Assembly: GCF_001625215.2 (NCBI RefSeq)
Contig: NC_030385.2
Span: 30,653,598 to 30,717,597 of the forward strand
Origin: Daucus carota subsp. sativus
Taxonomy: Eukaryota; Streptophyta; Magnoliopsida; Apiales; Apiaceae
Direction of reading: 5' to 3'
Length of the DNA: 64,000 bases
Part shown: positions 49,763-61,274 of the stretch, in pieces
How the letters are laid out: the number at the start of each line of letters is the position of its first letter
Position numbering within the stretch: position 1 is the stretch's first letter
Position numbers and translations under genes: made by a program
Notes under the pieces: model-generated
Told to the model about the DNA's origin: nothing
Database searches by the model: none
What the model saw: only the letters and a program-made list of their open reading frames with translations

Positions 49763-50988
49763 TGTTTTAGTGGTGAATTCAACAAGGCTTGGGGAGAAAC
49801 ACAGCCAATTAGTTATGCAGTACTAAAATTATGCACAGGCTGTGATTCATGAGGCATATATTGCTAGTACATGCGACGACAAATTTTGAAAGATATGGTT
49901 GTCATAGAACTGTGGAAAGCAATTGCTTGCATTAGTCAATTTTTGTGGGGTTCCATCTGTGCCCGAACCAGGATTTATACTCTCTGTTTATGTATCATTT
50001 AAGCCATCTTTCACGCGTTTTTTTTAAACAAGAAATTCAGGCAAGGTAATTTCAGAGTTTTAGTTATGTGATCATGAAATATGTATGTGACTACGTGAGC
50101 CTTTAACAAGGACTAATTCTGTTTCACCTCAGCTTATCAATCGAGTTATTTGCTCCAGACTAAAATTTTCTGAAGAAACAAATTGGGAATCCGAATGAAC
50201 AGGAAGTTTAGAAAAGAGTGTAATACAGGTAGGAGGGAATGAATGGAATCTGTTGGCTCATGTGATGTAAACGGCTGAGGCTATGCATTTGTTGAGCCCG
50301 TGAACTGTAATTGTTTGATTCTTCCATTTATTATATCATGCTGTATATGAAATAATCAAGTCTCTGGCTACTAGCATGTTACTGGACATTCTAGAAAACA
50401 TGGAGCACTTATCTTCACAAAAACATGGACAAGTGTCGCTCATTTGGTGGAAATTGCTGATAGAATTAGACACTAGAGGTCATAAGAAAAATACTTGTAA
50501 TTTCACAGAATCACCAAACTTCAACTGGACCATGTTGTAGGCTTGTTGCATTCAATAGTATATCACACCAGAATGCGCGTGTAATTCACTGGAAAGAAGA
50601 ATCTTAAACATGTAACATATGAGACGGATTTAGTAGAGAACCACATATCCGTGAGGATCATGATGGGGATCGAAAGAAACCGTGAGTATCATGAGAACCA
50701 AAATTCAGTAATTCTGTTGCATAATGATCCTGCAAATTTTGTTTAGAACTTTTATAATAATGCAAAATGCCTTAGTTGATTTGGGGATGTATCACGTTTA
50801 TCAACTTTATTTTTTTCCATTCAAACCTCAGAAGGTGAAAAAGTGAATTACTTTCTCCTTTTTTTACAGCTCCAAGACTCCATTCAAATGAACTGCTAAG
50901 TTAGTTCCACATTTTCAGAGAAAAAAAATTCCAAAGAAGAAAGTTAAAGAAATACAAAAATGTCGAATTGAATACTACTGTATAAAAA
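49763..50988. other. Intergenic region between the PR-1 genes
   Basis: Promoter of the copy to its left and 3' flank of the copy to its right. No further gene, repeat or named cis element recognised. Confidence 0.4.
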
Positions 50989-51489
50989 TCAGTAAGGCTT
51001 CTCCCCAATATAATTGCCAGGAGGATCATAATTGCAAGTCATAAACACACCTCTGCCACCAAAACAATTTACTCTAGCACAACCAACTCTTCTCGTTTGC
51101 CTCCACACAATCTGTGTATAATGCCCACACTCCTCCCCTCCACCGCAAGAATTTGACCAGTAGTTGTACCACTTCTTTTCCCCCACCCATGCAGCTGCGG
51201 CCTGAACAGGGCTCCACTTGTTTCCGCTCCCCCAAAATATGTTCTCTCCATAATCCCCGTTAGAGTGCTTCAACGCACAGTCCCACCGCCTCTGGTTAGC
51301 GTACCATTGAGCATAGCGCGCAAGTTTGGCATCCCATACAAGTGGACGCATTCTCAATGCAGACCTTGCTGCATTTTGTGGTGCCAGAAATTGGCTTATC
51401 ACCGAGTTCAGGTTCTTGGCATCGGAAGAAGTGGCTGAGACAATGAGGAGGAAGACAAGTAAATTGAGGATTATACTTGGGGGACTCAT
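50989..51489 (-). CDS. PR-1-like secreted CAP protein, copy 2
   Basis: 166 residues, intronless, the usual PR-1 length. Signal peptide 1-~23 (LNLLVFLLIVSATSSDA). The CAP domain has YAQWYANQRRWDC, LKHSNGDYGENIFWGSG, CGHYTQIVW (His123), RRVGCARVNC and MTCNYD, and ends PPGNYIGEKPY. It contains six or more Cys for the three disulfides. Oddity: the first cavity histidine, normally in (A/P)HNxAR, is glutamine here (APQNAAR, Gln38), while its neighbour keeps AHN. Expected apoplastic and defence-linked (family knowledge). The C-terminal CAPE-like peptide is retained. Confidence 0.94.
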   Translation of the reverse strand: MSPPSIILNLLVFLLIVSATSSDAKNLNSVISQFLAPQNAARSALRMRPLVWDAKLARYAQWYANQRRWDCALKHSNGDYGENIFWGSGNKWSPVQAAAAWVGEKKWYNYWSNSCGGGEECGHYTQIVWRQTRRVGCARVNCFGGRGVFMTCNYDPPGNYIGEKPY

Positions 51490-52256
51490 TTACACATAAC
51501 TCTCCATGGTTGCATTGGTAATTCAATATATAAGAAGTTGAATGAACTTAAGTCTTGAGTGGTTAGATTTGTAAGGAATATGATTAATTGTCAACTATGG
51601 GGTGGCACCCATGTTCGATAATGATTACCACATATTTCTTTTTTCACAAAGGTTTCAACAACCTCAAGTGCTATTAAGTATTAACACACATCAAGTTAAA
51701 TTGCTATAGTATTCATGATTATTATACAAGTAGAATCATATAATTGAGGAGGAGCCGCACAGATTTTCTACCAAATACCCTGATTATTCTGACTTCATAT
51801 ACAGATAGATTTTGTGGAAAAAAGAATGAGAATTGTTGTGCGGCCTGCAGATTAGTATAAACTAATCTCAGACTGCTAGCTATGCACGGATGTCATGCAC
51901 ACCTGATGAAATGATAGCACCTAAATCAGCGGCACCTAACAATCATGCAAAATCAATGATCAAAGCGGATTTAACGCATCCAAAATAATGTCTCAATGAT
52001 AACTATACTGTAAGATGGGCAGGACCAAGCAACATAGAAAATCTGCATATCCGGAAAAGGTTATAGTCTTGTGTTTACTGATTACTGCGTAATTTTAAGC
52101 AATAGCTGATAAGCTAATTAATTAGTTCATAAGGGAGGAAACTTACTATTTGAGCCAAGTTTAAGAAGCAGATGAGATATAGCATTACAAAGCTTGACAA
52201 TATGAATTTATTCTTGACTGAGGGTCATGACATACCGATTAATGATCAATAGTTTA
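51490..52256. other. Intergenic region, no gene seen
   Basis: Promoter of PR-1 copy 2 at the left side and 3' flank of the glycosyltransferase at the right. Nothing else recognised. Confidence 0.4.
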
Positions 52257-53594
52257 TCAAATGGTAAATAGTAGATTACTAAAAGTTCTGAAATTATGAG
52301 TTGAGCTTCCATTCGGTCCTGTACTTTCAAGCAACCGGCTTCTAAGTATTCCCACGTTTTCTCTCATTTCTTTTCCCTTATCGCCAACCATTATGCTGTC
52401 CAAGGCCTCCATTGTTCCGCCTTCAGTAAACTTGCCATCCTTCACTTTCATACCAATCTTCCATACTTCCTCCACCAACCTACAATTTATCATATTATCT
52501 CCTAGCAGAGGCCTTGCTACCAAGGGCACACAACATAATATACTCTCCACCAGTGAATTAAACCCACAGTGTGTCACATAAACTCCGACAGAAGGATGTC
52601 CTAAAACTTGCAGCTGAGGAGCCCATGCTACTATCTTTCCATGTCCACTCGTCTTCTCAGAGAATCCATCTGGCAGCAGGCTCCTCATGGTGTCCTGAAG
52701 TGACCAGATAAACGGTCTTTTGGAAGAAGCTAATGCTTCTGCTAGTGCTACTATTTCACTTGGCGGTGGGACTAATACGTTACCAAATCCTATATATACC
52801 ACTGATCCGCTCTCACGAGTGTCCAGCCACTCAAGGCACCCGCTTGTATCGTCTGAATTTGATAACAGAGGCACAGTTATTGTTGATGGGCCTACATTAA
52901 GTACATTTCTTAAAATTGGCTTCAAATCACTTGTTCCAGCAGGCTCGAGTTCCTCAAATGAGTTAATTGCAACGGCAGTAGCCCCAGCCAGCTTCGTCCC
53001 CATATCTTGAAGCATTTTTGAAAGCGGAGATTCCAAGTCACCACATACCACTCCTTCAGGTAAATCAGATACACGAACAGCTGATAATCCCGGGAGGATC
53101 TTAACATTTGCCTCTTCATTTTCAATAGAGAAGTGAGCACGGATGAGGTCAGTGTAAACATGAGCAGAAAAAGAGGTAGCTCCAGCAGCCCAAAATGCCA
53201 GCCAAGGAACACCCATCACCTCTGCCATGTCATTTGCGAACCACAAGAATGCGTCAGCTAAAATGCAGCTGACTTTCACCCCAGAGTCTGCCTCGGCCTG
53301 TTTCACAATCTTATAAAAATTCTCAGGGGTGGCCTCTAGGAATATCTCAACTAGCTGTTGAGGTGATTTGGAAGAAGCTTCTTCTGGGAATACTCCATCC
53401 CACACGTCGTAAGGCTTGATCAGACTGTGTGCTGGCTTAGAGAAAATCTTTGCAATCGAGGCTGGCGTGCTGAGAAAGGAGAAAATGACTCCAAGTGGTG
53501 CAGACGCGGCGAGCCTCTGGGTGAGGTTGAGGAGAGCTGCTGCATGGGAACCGAATGGGAAAGCCAAGACAGCAATGTGGGTTGTTCTAGTCAT
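52257..53594 (-). CDS. Family-1 UDP-glycosyltransferase, flavonoid 3-O-GT-like
   Basis: 445 residues in one exon. N-terminal FPFGSHAAALL with catalytic His17 and partner Asp114 (LADAFLWF) fits UGT78-type flavonoid/anthocyanidin 3-O-glycosyltransferases (VYIGFG, FEELEP). The PSPG box spans 324-367 from WAPQLQVLGHPSVG to LLGDN. Two donor-contact positions are unusual: residue 22 of the box is Phe345 (THCGFNS) instead of Trp, and residue 44 is Asn367 instead of Gln (glucose) or His (galactose). ESILCCVP also replaces the usual ESIxxGVP. Members of this group often have one intron; none here. Catalytic dyad intact, so probably active, but acceptor and sugar donor are open. Cytosolic. Confidence 0.92.
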   Translation of the reverse strand: MTRTTHIAVLAFPFGSHAAALLNLTQRLAASAPLGVIFSFLSTPASIAKIFSKPAHSLIKPYDVWDGVFPEEASSKSPQQLVEIFLEATPENFYKIVKQAEADSGVKVSCILADAFLWFANDMAEVMGVPWLAFWAAGATSFSAHVYTDLIRAHFSIENEEANVKILPGLSAVRVSDLPEGVVCGDLESPLSKMLQDMGTKLAGATAVAINSFEELEPAGTSDLKPILRNVLNVGPSTITVPLLSNSDDTSGCLEWLDTRESGSVVYIGFGNVLVPPPSEIVALAEALASSKRPFIWSLQDTMRSLLPDGFSEKTSGHGKIVAWAPQLQVLGHPSVGVYVTHCGFNSLVESILCCVPLVARPLLGDNMINCRLVEEVWKIGMKVKDGKFTEGGTMEALDSIMVGDKGKEMRENVGILRSRLLESTGPNGSSTHNFRTFSNLLFTI

Positions 53595-54541
53595 GCCAGT
53601 CAGTCTGATTAAACAGAGAGCAGCTTATATTATACACTCTGATTATAACTTGGACATAACTAATCAAATAAAACGACAAACTATGTATTATATATGTCAC
53701 GCTCATTTTATCACATGAGACGTGCGATGAACATATATCAAGCTACATGAGATCGATGCTTCCCTTAATCTGTTCTAACAACCTCTCACACTTTTCGAAG
53801 TCACTTGATTATGGCAGGTTGCTAGCACTTAGTTATGCTTTTGGAGAGAAATTAAGAAAATTTTCAAGTGGTTTTCTACGTATCGAGATTGTCGAGATTA
53901 TCGTAACCTCTAATTTCTACAATATTGCAGTGTTTCATTTCGAAATTCAGTTATACTATTAGTTAATAATTTTATCATACCTTGAGATACAACAGATATT
54001 CTACGTGTTTAGGTATGTACGAAATCTGATTCAAACGCTAAAGATCCTAGCAAAAAGTCTTACCGGATGGACAATATAAATAATCGGATTTTCTATAGCA
54101 CACGCTAACAAAAATTATTTATTTATGTGATGGATTTTGATCGACTCCCATTGATAGTTCCTGCTTGCACAAAATTTACCAATTAAAATCTCCCGTCTAA
54201 TTAAAAAATAGTTGTTAGTGTGTCGCCGTACACATACAGCAGAAAGAAGTATGGATAATATGATAATCATTTCATATTTGACTATATGGACTGATATAGT
54301 CAAATACGTACAACAAGATTTTCAATCATGTAGATTAAAACTATCTTCAAGGTAAGCTCATATAAGATAAATTCTACTATATTTAATATTACTTATTATC
54401 ATATTAAAAATTATATTTTATCTATAATAACATGAAATTAAGGACCATTTCTTATAACGATAGACAAGGAACGGCCCACTTATTATTGAGTAGATTCCTA
54501 TCTCTTATAAAAGTTGTATTAAAATTATAATCGATGCATAT
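53595..54541. other. Upstream of glycosyltransferase; a possible MITE
   Basis: A segment at ~54090-54235 has inverted ends (TTTTCTATAGCACACGCTAACAA / TTGTTAGTGTGTCGCCGTAC) like the element at 11556. No gene seen. Confidence 0.4.
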
Positions 54542-54545
54542 ATTA

Positions 54546-54855
54546 CTCCCTCCTCCCTCCGTCATTTTTTATCTGTCCATTTTGGAAAAAAAACACATAC
54601 CAAAGAATAATTGATTGTATAAACTTTTTCATTAAATACCTCTAATCAATATCTTGAAAATGATGGAATACCCCTACTTTATGTCTTTAAAACATGAATT
54701 CAACCAAGTTTTAAATAAGTCAAGCCTTGAAAATTGAAATTATGGAGATATATTTGAAAAACTATCATTAAATTAGTTTTGAAAGTATAAATGGACAGAT
54801 AAATAGGGATAAATTTTTACTTCCAAAGTGGACAGATAAATAGGGACGGAGGGAG
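54546..54855. mobile_element. Stowaway MITE, family shared with 55800
   Basis: CTCCCTCCTCCCTCCGTC at the left and GGGACGGAGGGAG at the right, TA on both sides. Interior (GTCCATTTTGGAAAAAAAACACATACCAAAGAATA...) nearly identical to 55800-56102. 310 bp. Confidence 0.88.
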
Positions 54856-54873
54856 TATTAAACTTATGATATA

Positions 54874-55105
54874 CTCGTTCTGTTTTGAAATATAAGTCGT
54901 TTGATTTTTCGACATACACTTTTAAGTCATTTGACCGTTTAGTTAAGATTATTATTTTTATATTTTTTTTCTGAATAAAAAAAATATGATTAATATTATA
55001 ATTCAGAAAAAAAAAAATTAAAATTATTATTTTAACTAAGCGGTCAAACAATTTAAACGTGTGTGCCAAAAAACCAAGCGACCTATATTTCAAAAACGGA
55101 GAGAG
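54874..55105. mobile_element. Stowaway-like MITE with long stem
   Basis: CTCGTTCTGTTTTGAAATATAAGTCG and, in reverse, CTCTCTCCGTTTTTGAAATATAGGTCG; TA flanks at 54872-54873 and 55106-55107. The two halves are largely complementary (GACCGTTTAGTTAA / TTAACTAAGCGGTC). 232 bp. Confidence 0.85.
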
Positions 55106-55489
55106 TATTTGTTGAACGGATAAAATAAAATATGACTATTGACATTAATTTGGTATAACAAATGTACAGTTACTTATTAAATATGACCAAATTATTTATA
55201 GTTGTATTTCAATATTGGAAGAAGATATTGAGGCGTACAGTAGACTCCAATTATAGTTATTTTTGGTATCAATTTGGGAAAAATATATATTTGGCAGGGA
55301 TTCTGTAATCAATCTTCAGATCATACTACCAAGGAATGTGGTAGGTAGACTAATTTCTCACAGAATTTTTTTACGGTTATTACCCATATGAGCTCGAAGC
55401 TTGTTTTGGTAACCCCCGGAAATTTTTCGTATAAACTAACAATTCCAATAATTTCGGCTAATTTCAAACATTTTTTCGAAACTCCTAAG

Positions 55490-55660
55490 ATAATACCCTC
55501 TCCGTCCCAACTATTTGTAACAGAGATGAGGGATGAAGGTAGTTGGTATAATAGTATTTTATATTATTAAAAATTATTATTTTTGTAATCTATTTTTGTA
55601 ATATATATAATTGATGGAATATCCAAAAAAAAACTGTATATAGAAGTAGAAGTGGTCACG
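55490..55660. mobile_element. Stowaway remnant (one end)
   Basis: TACCCTCTCCGTCCCAACTATTTGTAA is a Stowaway left end. The matching right end is missing, though GATGGAATATCCAAAAAA internal words remain. Confidence 0.45.
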
Positions 55661-55799
55661 TTAGATAAATTTTGGTTCTGGTCCTACACGTTACATACAT
55701 CTAAATCAACATAAAATGGGCAACTATCGAATTTATATACCGTAAAGGCGTGAACATAGTAATATTTAACTTGTTGGGATTCGCAGAAAATCAGATATA

Positions 55800-56102
55800 C
55801 TCCCTCCGTCCCTTTTTATTTGTCCATTTTGGAAAAAAAAAACACATACCAAGGAATACTTGATTGTATAAACTTTTTCATTAAATACCCCTAATTAATA
55901 TCTTGAAAATGGTGGAATACCCCTACTTTATGTCTTGAAAACATGAATTCAACCAAGTTTTAAATAAGTCAAGTATTGAAAATTGAAATTATGGAGATAT
56001 ATTTGAAAAATTATCATTAAATTAGTTTTGAAAGTATAAATGGACAGATAAACAGGACAAATTTTTACTTCCAAAATGGACAGATAAATAGGGACGGAGG
56101 AG
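55800..56102. mobile_element. Stowaway MITE
   Basis: CTCCCTCCGTCCCTTTTTATTTGTCC and GGGACGGAGGAG ends, TA flanks. 303 bp. Close sister of 54546-54855. Confidence 0.9.
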
Positions 56103-56523
56103 TACCATATATCGCCAAATAAATATTCTTTTAAAAAGTGAAAGATATAGACTTATCAACCAAATAAACGTCTGATCATTCTCCGCAAAATACGAAGGAA
56201 ACATAAATCCCGTAAATCAAAGTGAAAATCTCCCATATAAGAACTCTCCACACATGCTACAGCCTACACAGCAAAAACCCTAATTCCTAGTTCCTCATCA
56301 AAGGTGACTAGTGAGTTCTAACTTCTAATATTGTTCCAGGTTTGTGATCATATTTTTATTACTCTTATTAATTGTTCTATTGTTATAATTGCTTGCCATG
56401 CATGCAGTTGTGGATCATGATCTGTATTATATGTACCATGACCTCCCGTCGTTAGTTTTGATCTGTATTATTCTGTCTGCAGAAGTTTAATAATTATTTT
56501 CTATATATGTAGATTCTATTCAA

Positions 56524-56946
56524 ATGGCAGGAAATTATCCACATTACGAAATAGGTTTGATTTACACCGGTCCGCGTCCGACTTATTCTTCCGAGACGGT
56601 CAGAGTTAAGAATGAGAACAAAGAGAGTGGGAGCTACGAGCGCTTCACAGCTAAGAAAAAGACGGTGACTTGTGAGCCCTTTGTTGATAGGTATGGGCGC
56701 GAGGGTTACAAAGATGAGCGCTCGGAATCCACTATCTATAAATTTGGTGATAAAGATGGATACACTGAGGTCACTACCGAGAAGAAGGTGAAACACGTCG
56801 ACTATAACAAAAGCAACTGCAGCAACAACTACAACAACAACAAAGCGAAGAGATCCTACGCAAATTGCGATAAGTATTATAGTTATGATAAGAGCAGCCG
56901 CAACGACTATAAGAGAGTTAAGTGGGACTATCCCGAAAGCGACTAG
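56524..56946 (+). CDS. Hydrophilic Tyr-rich protein, unnamed family, copy 1
   Basis: 140 residues in one coding exon; begins MAGNYP. Function not recognised. The core (~26-100) reads VRVKNENKESGSYERFTAKKKTV, EPFVDRYGREGYKDE, then FGDKDGYTEV and KVKHVDYNKS, shared with the genes at 58171 and 63691. This copy lacks their N-terminal acidic Tyr repeats and has an Asn/Lys/Tyr-rich tail. No signal peptide or membrane segment; likely disordered and cytosolic or nuclear. The leader ACACAGCAAAAACCCTAA at ~56266 matches the leaders of copies 2 and 3. An intron in the 5'UTR (donor near 56304-56310, acceptor TAG ending 56512) is likely in all three. Confidence 0.75.
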   Translation: MAGNYPHYEIGLIYTGPRPTYSSETVRVKNENKESGSYERFTAKKKTVTCEPFVDRYGREGYKDERSESTIYKFGDKDGYTEVTTEKKVKHVDYNKSNCSNNYNNNKAKRSYANCDKYYSYDKSSRNDYKRVKWDYPESD

Positions 56947-58170
56947 TAGTTTGTTCTGCATGTTGATGACCTCTGCAGTGAGGGGTTTTGTTTTAATGTT
57001 ATTTTTAATTTTAGTTTCTTGCTTTGGTAATCTGCTACGAGGAACTATATCAAGTTTGTTAGTGGTTTAAATTGTTGATCAAAGATAGTTTTTGCTTTAT
57101 TTAAACTTGAGCGGAATGCAAGTGCGAAACTTTAAATTCATGTGCGATTCATTAATCAGAGATGTGCTATAGCATTAAAAGAGTAATGCATCTTCTCCGA
57201 TTTTGTGAATCCATTATTATTAACGTCAGTGTAACTAATCAAAAATTATCTAATAATATTTGATTAAAAAATTTTGAATATAACTTTTGGGTTCTATGTC
57301 ATTTTCCATTTTTAATTAATACAACCATTCACAGAAAAAAAAGATACAACTGTCCAGTCAAGTTTAAGCAAAATGAATCTTATAAATGCGAAAATCTGAC
57401 AATTAATTACGTATGGAGCTCCATTACTGTTCTTCAAATCTTTTGGTAAACAAATTAGGGAAAACAGTGTTTTGGCTAGGATTTTGTGTCCCATGAAGCA
57501 TTATTAACTGTCTTTCATTTATCGTGGTCCGTGGATATAGCGTAGTGCAGATGACAGGTTGTTTGTATAATGTTATCGTGGCTGATAATGATATGCCTTA
57601 AAAAACGGTCATGTATAGCCATTTAACTGTATACAAAGTTGTGCACGATTATCCCATATCAACTCATATCCTATCCTATATAAATAATTCATATACCTTC
57701 ATTTCACAGCAAAAGCCCTCGCTCTGAGCTTTGTCAAAAGGTGAGTTTTATTTTTTCAAGTAAATGTAAAACCATGATTTTACGATTTTTTCATTGTTCT
57801 TGTAGTCTTTTAACCTTGATGCCTTGCAATTTTGGGTAAGTGTACAAAATGGTCATACCCTGTTCTGTTGTGTTTATTTGAGTGTACTAATGTTATAGCC
57901 GATAATCATGTTCTGCCATACAGTAATGCTAACGGTGATAATATATGTATCCGATTTCTACCTGTTTAATTAAGCTTAAATATATCCTATACGTTGTTAG
58001 CTTCACATATAGTTATTCTTCGTGTGCATCGTGATTGTGATTGTTCTTAAGATGAATTGATTAGTAACTGTTTAATTGTTCTAGTTACTACATTAACATG
58101 TTCTGTTTCTGATATCCATGTCAGAGAAGTCTAATATAATTAACTGGTGTGCACATAGATTATATCGAAC
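56947..58170. other. Spacer with promoter and 5'UTR intron of copy 2
   Basis: TATATAAATA at 57677-57686, the leader TTTCACAGCAAAAGCCCTCGC at ~57703, a donor GTGAGT at 57741 and an acceptor CACATAG ending at 58159 define a likely ~420-bp 5'UTR intron. No other gene seen. Confidence 0.5.
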
Positions 58171-58728
58171 ATGGCAGGACAATATTCAGATGACGAATCT
58201 TACGATGACTATAGTAACACTTACTCCGAGTCCACCCGAGAGTATTCAGATGACGAATCTTATGGTGACCGTGGTATCAGTTATTCAAAGTCCTACACGC
58301 CAGAATATTCAGACGACGAATCTTATGACAACTACGTCGAATCCAAGGCTAACAGCGGAGAATACTCAGATGATGATTCGTATGCTCTTGGTGACTACGG
58401 CACCACCTACTCAGGATCCAAGGCTGGAAGTCAGGTGAGTGTGCATCAAGACACGTACCGAGTAAGAAATGAGCACAAACAGAGCGGGAGCTATGAGCGC
58501 TTCACTGCGAAAGACAAGACGGTGCGTGGCGAACCCTTTGTGGATAGGTATGGTAACCGTGGTTACAAGAATGAGCACACCACGACTTCAAATTACAAAG
58601 TCGGGGATAAACGGGGCTATACTGAGTACCAGCGAGAGGACAAGGTGAAGCATGTTGATTTTAACAAAAGCAGCTATAGCAACAACAACAAAGCTGTGAG
58701 GTCCTACTCAAAATATCGCAAGTATTAG
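58171..58728 (+). CDS. Hydrophilic repeat protein, unnamed family, copy 2
   Basis: 185 residues. N-terminal half: four imperfect repeats of (Q/E)YSDDESYxD at about 4-12, 24-32, 46-54 and 64-72, each followed by a Ser/Tyr-rich spacer. C-terminal half: the family core YRVRNEHKQSGSYERFTAK, GEPFVDRYGNRGYKNE, YKVGDKRGY and KVKHVDFNKS, then a basic Asn/Lys/Tyr tail. Highly hydrophilic, tyrosine rich and charge-segregated (acidic front, basic back), a composition typical of disordered proteins. The SDDES boxes are good casein kinase 2-type sites (inference). I know no function for the family. Confidence 0.8.
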   Translation: MAGQYSDDESYDDYSNTYSESTREYSDDESYGDRGISYSKSYTPEYSDDESYDNYVESKANSGEYSDDDSYALGDYGTTYSGSKAGSQVSVHQDTYRVRNEHKQSGSYERFTAKDKTVRGEPFVDRYGNRGYKNEHTTTSNYKVGDKRGYTEYQREDKVKHVDFNKSSYSNNNKAVRSYSKYRKY

Positions 58729-59131
58729 GCCACTCCATCGGCATGCGGCCTGGACTTTTAGACTTGTTTTCACTGCTTATAACATTTTCAACATGGTGTT
58801 GCAATGCTTACCTCTGTGTGGCATTTACTTTCGCATCTTTTCTACGATATATCGAATTTACGCATAGGCGCGAAAAAAACATTTGGGTATAATTTATAAG
58901 AAAGAAGAAAAAAATTTCAAGAAAATTTTTTTTAAAACATTTTTATCCCTCCGTCACTTATTAAAATTTTATAAAAATTATAATATAATTTCATAATTTA
59001 GTTTTAAATTATTTTATGTAAATTAAATTTTTAAATATTAAATTTTAATAAAATATTTATATTTATATAGATTTATGAAATTATTTTTAAAAAATCATGT
59101 GTCCCCAGCTTAAAAGAATCGAGGGGCCAGA
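58729..59131. other. 3' flank of copy 2
   Basis: AT-rich; one isolated Stowaway-like end (TCCCTCCGTCACTTATTAA) near 58946. No gene seen. Confidence 0.4.
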
Positions 59132-59139
59132 CTCCGGAG

Positions 59140-59318
59140 TAGGGGTGTCAATGGATCGGATATCCGGTCCGACCCGGTCCGATCCAGAGCTAACGGAGCG
59201 GATATGGATCACTTAAAATAATATCCGATCCGAAAAAAATCCGATCCGGAAAATATCCGATCCGATATGTATAGGATATGGATTTAATATGATCCGATCC
59301 GAAAAAAATCCGATCCGA

Positions 59319-59369
<51 letters not shown>

Positions 59370-59898
59370 TTATATATGTGTGTATATATACTCTATTAAG
59401 ATATTACATATATAAATAACTAAATAAAATTAGAGAGCGTTTGAACTTGGATAGTTGAACTTATTAAACATTTGGTTTGAGAGTTTTGAGCATGCAATAC
59501 AACCTATTTAAATTTTAAGTTTCTCATATTTTATTAGAAGATTTGTAATATTTATAAGTTAACGTAGTGTTTCTAAATCCTAAACTTCCGGAATTTATTA
59601 AAGACTTGCAATAATTGAACAAGTGTGTTTTTGTATTTTAAAACACTACATTTTGATTTTATAAATTATTATTATAAGTGATTCCAACAAATTTTTATAG
59701 GTGAAGACTTTTTTCTTGTTTAAATATAAACGGAGCGGAGCTCCGATCCGAAAATCCGTGATCCTACGGATTAGGATATGGATCGTGTTGTAAAAAATCC
59801 GGTTGAAATCCGATCCGAATCCGAATCCGGTAAAATTAAACGAATCAGGATATGGATCGTGCCTGATCCGATCCAGATCCGATCCATTGACACCCCTA
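59140..59898. mobile_element. hAT-like element rich in GATCCG
   Basis: Perfect ends TAGGGGTGTCAATGG / CCATTGACACCCCTA flanked by CTCCGGAG on both sides. Subterminal regions are built of CCGATCCGA words; AT-rich middle with a (TA)n run at ~59322-59357. 759 bp, no transposase. Confidence 0.93.
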
Positions 59899-59967
59899 CT
59901 CCGGAGTCAGTAAGCACTAAGCAGTAACAGAGGCCGGAGTTAAAAGCGCAAAAAGCTTGCCGCGTAA

Positions 59968-61061
59968 GAACATCTCCAACCGCGTTGGGTATAATCGTTG
60001 ACTAAATTGAACCTGTAAGACATTATGTAAAATTTGCCGAACCGGTAAGATATTGTCCTTAATGGTATTGACTATATTGGTTGGCTATAATTTAAAAATA
60101 ACATGTTATTAATATTTTAGTTCGTTAAAATAGAATATATCAGTTTAATATGGTAATAAATGATGTGCAATCATCCTACAGATTTCTTATAGACCTGTAG
60201 AGCTTCGACAAATATAGCCACCCATAGGTAGGGCTGTTAACGAAACAAATATTTAATGAAATATTCGGTATTCGAATTCGTTTAGTATTATTCGTGTTCG
60301 TTTATTAGCAAATATAAATACGAATTCAAATCTTAAAAAATATTCGGTTCACTAACAAATACAAATTCGAATAGATAAATATTCGTATTCGCTTAATTAT
60401 TCGGAAATTAAATATTATATATATATATTATTTTATATTATATAGAAAAATATTATATTTCTTATTTAATAAGACTATGTATTATTTTGGGACCAGATAT
60501 TAAATTAAATCAGCCCAGTCCATATACTAAAAGGTTGAGCCAGTGAAAATTCTGTTGTATGATCTTGGAATCAATTAAGGCGTATAAAATTTTACATTTT
60601 GGTTGTAATTTGAATTTTATTTTCTTTGAATTGGATGATTGTACTATGTATAATTAGTACTTTATAGCTTGCTTGAATTGGTGAAGCATGAGAGTTTATA
60701 ACTTTTGTCACGGGTTAGCACTTCACTTATTTAGTTCCATTCTGTTTTAAATGAGTACCTTAAACGAATACGAATAGTTCGTGAATCTAACCGAATCCGA
60801 ATACGAAAACAAATAATTATTCGGATAATAAACGAATACAAATCCGGATATATATATTTAAACCGAATACAAATATGAAAATTAAAATATTCATTTTGAA
60901 TTCGTTTCGTTAACAGCCCTACCCATAGGAGATTGACTAAAATTATAGACAACAAGTTCACGTGGTTGGAGTATGATTTTTTCAACAGGTTGTCTAAATT
61001 TTTTATATTTGGAATGCCAACTCATTTTTTAGCTAAGGGGTTTGTATGATTAGAGATGCTC
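59968..61061. mobile_element. Tourist-like MITE (395-bp family), copy 3, split by a hAT insertion
   Basis: GAACATCTCCAACCGCGTTGG at the left and GATTAGAGATGCTC at the right, TAA flanks. Inverted relative to the copies at 14178 and 36034. It is interrupted at 60229-60921 by another element; removing that and one 8-bp duplication rejoins CCACCCATAGG with AGATTGACTAA. Confidence 0.85.
60229..60921. mobile_element. hAT-like element rich in CGAATACGAAT, nested
   Basis: TAGGGCTGTTAACGAAAC / GTTTCGTTAACAGCCCTA-type ends with the 8-bp duplication CCCATAGG on both sides. Subterminal regions dense in TATTCG/CGAATA words. 693 bp, non-coding. Confidence 0.93.
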
Positions 61062-61274
61062 TAAGCCCATATTCCCTCCGTATACTTTAATTTTTTATAT
61101 TTTTTTGCTGATTGGCATGTATTATAATATATTTATAAAATATAATTTTATTATTTATTTTTGAGATTTTGTTTTCAAAATAAAAATTTATCATCTAAAT
61201 TTTTATTTAGAGAAATAAAAATTTTAAAATTAATTAGAGAACAATATTTACAAGAGCATGCGTGATGGGTTCCC

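Noticed and set aside
56494-56961. 155-codon minus ORF opposite the hydrophilic protein copy 1
   Set aside because: Shadow of the plus-strand gene, which has clear paralogues at 58171 and 63691.
58118-58438. Alternative-frame ORF overlapping copy 2
   Set aside because: Its apparent repeats come from the repeated YSDDES codons read in another frame.
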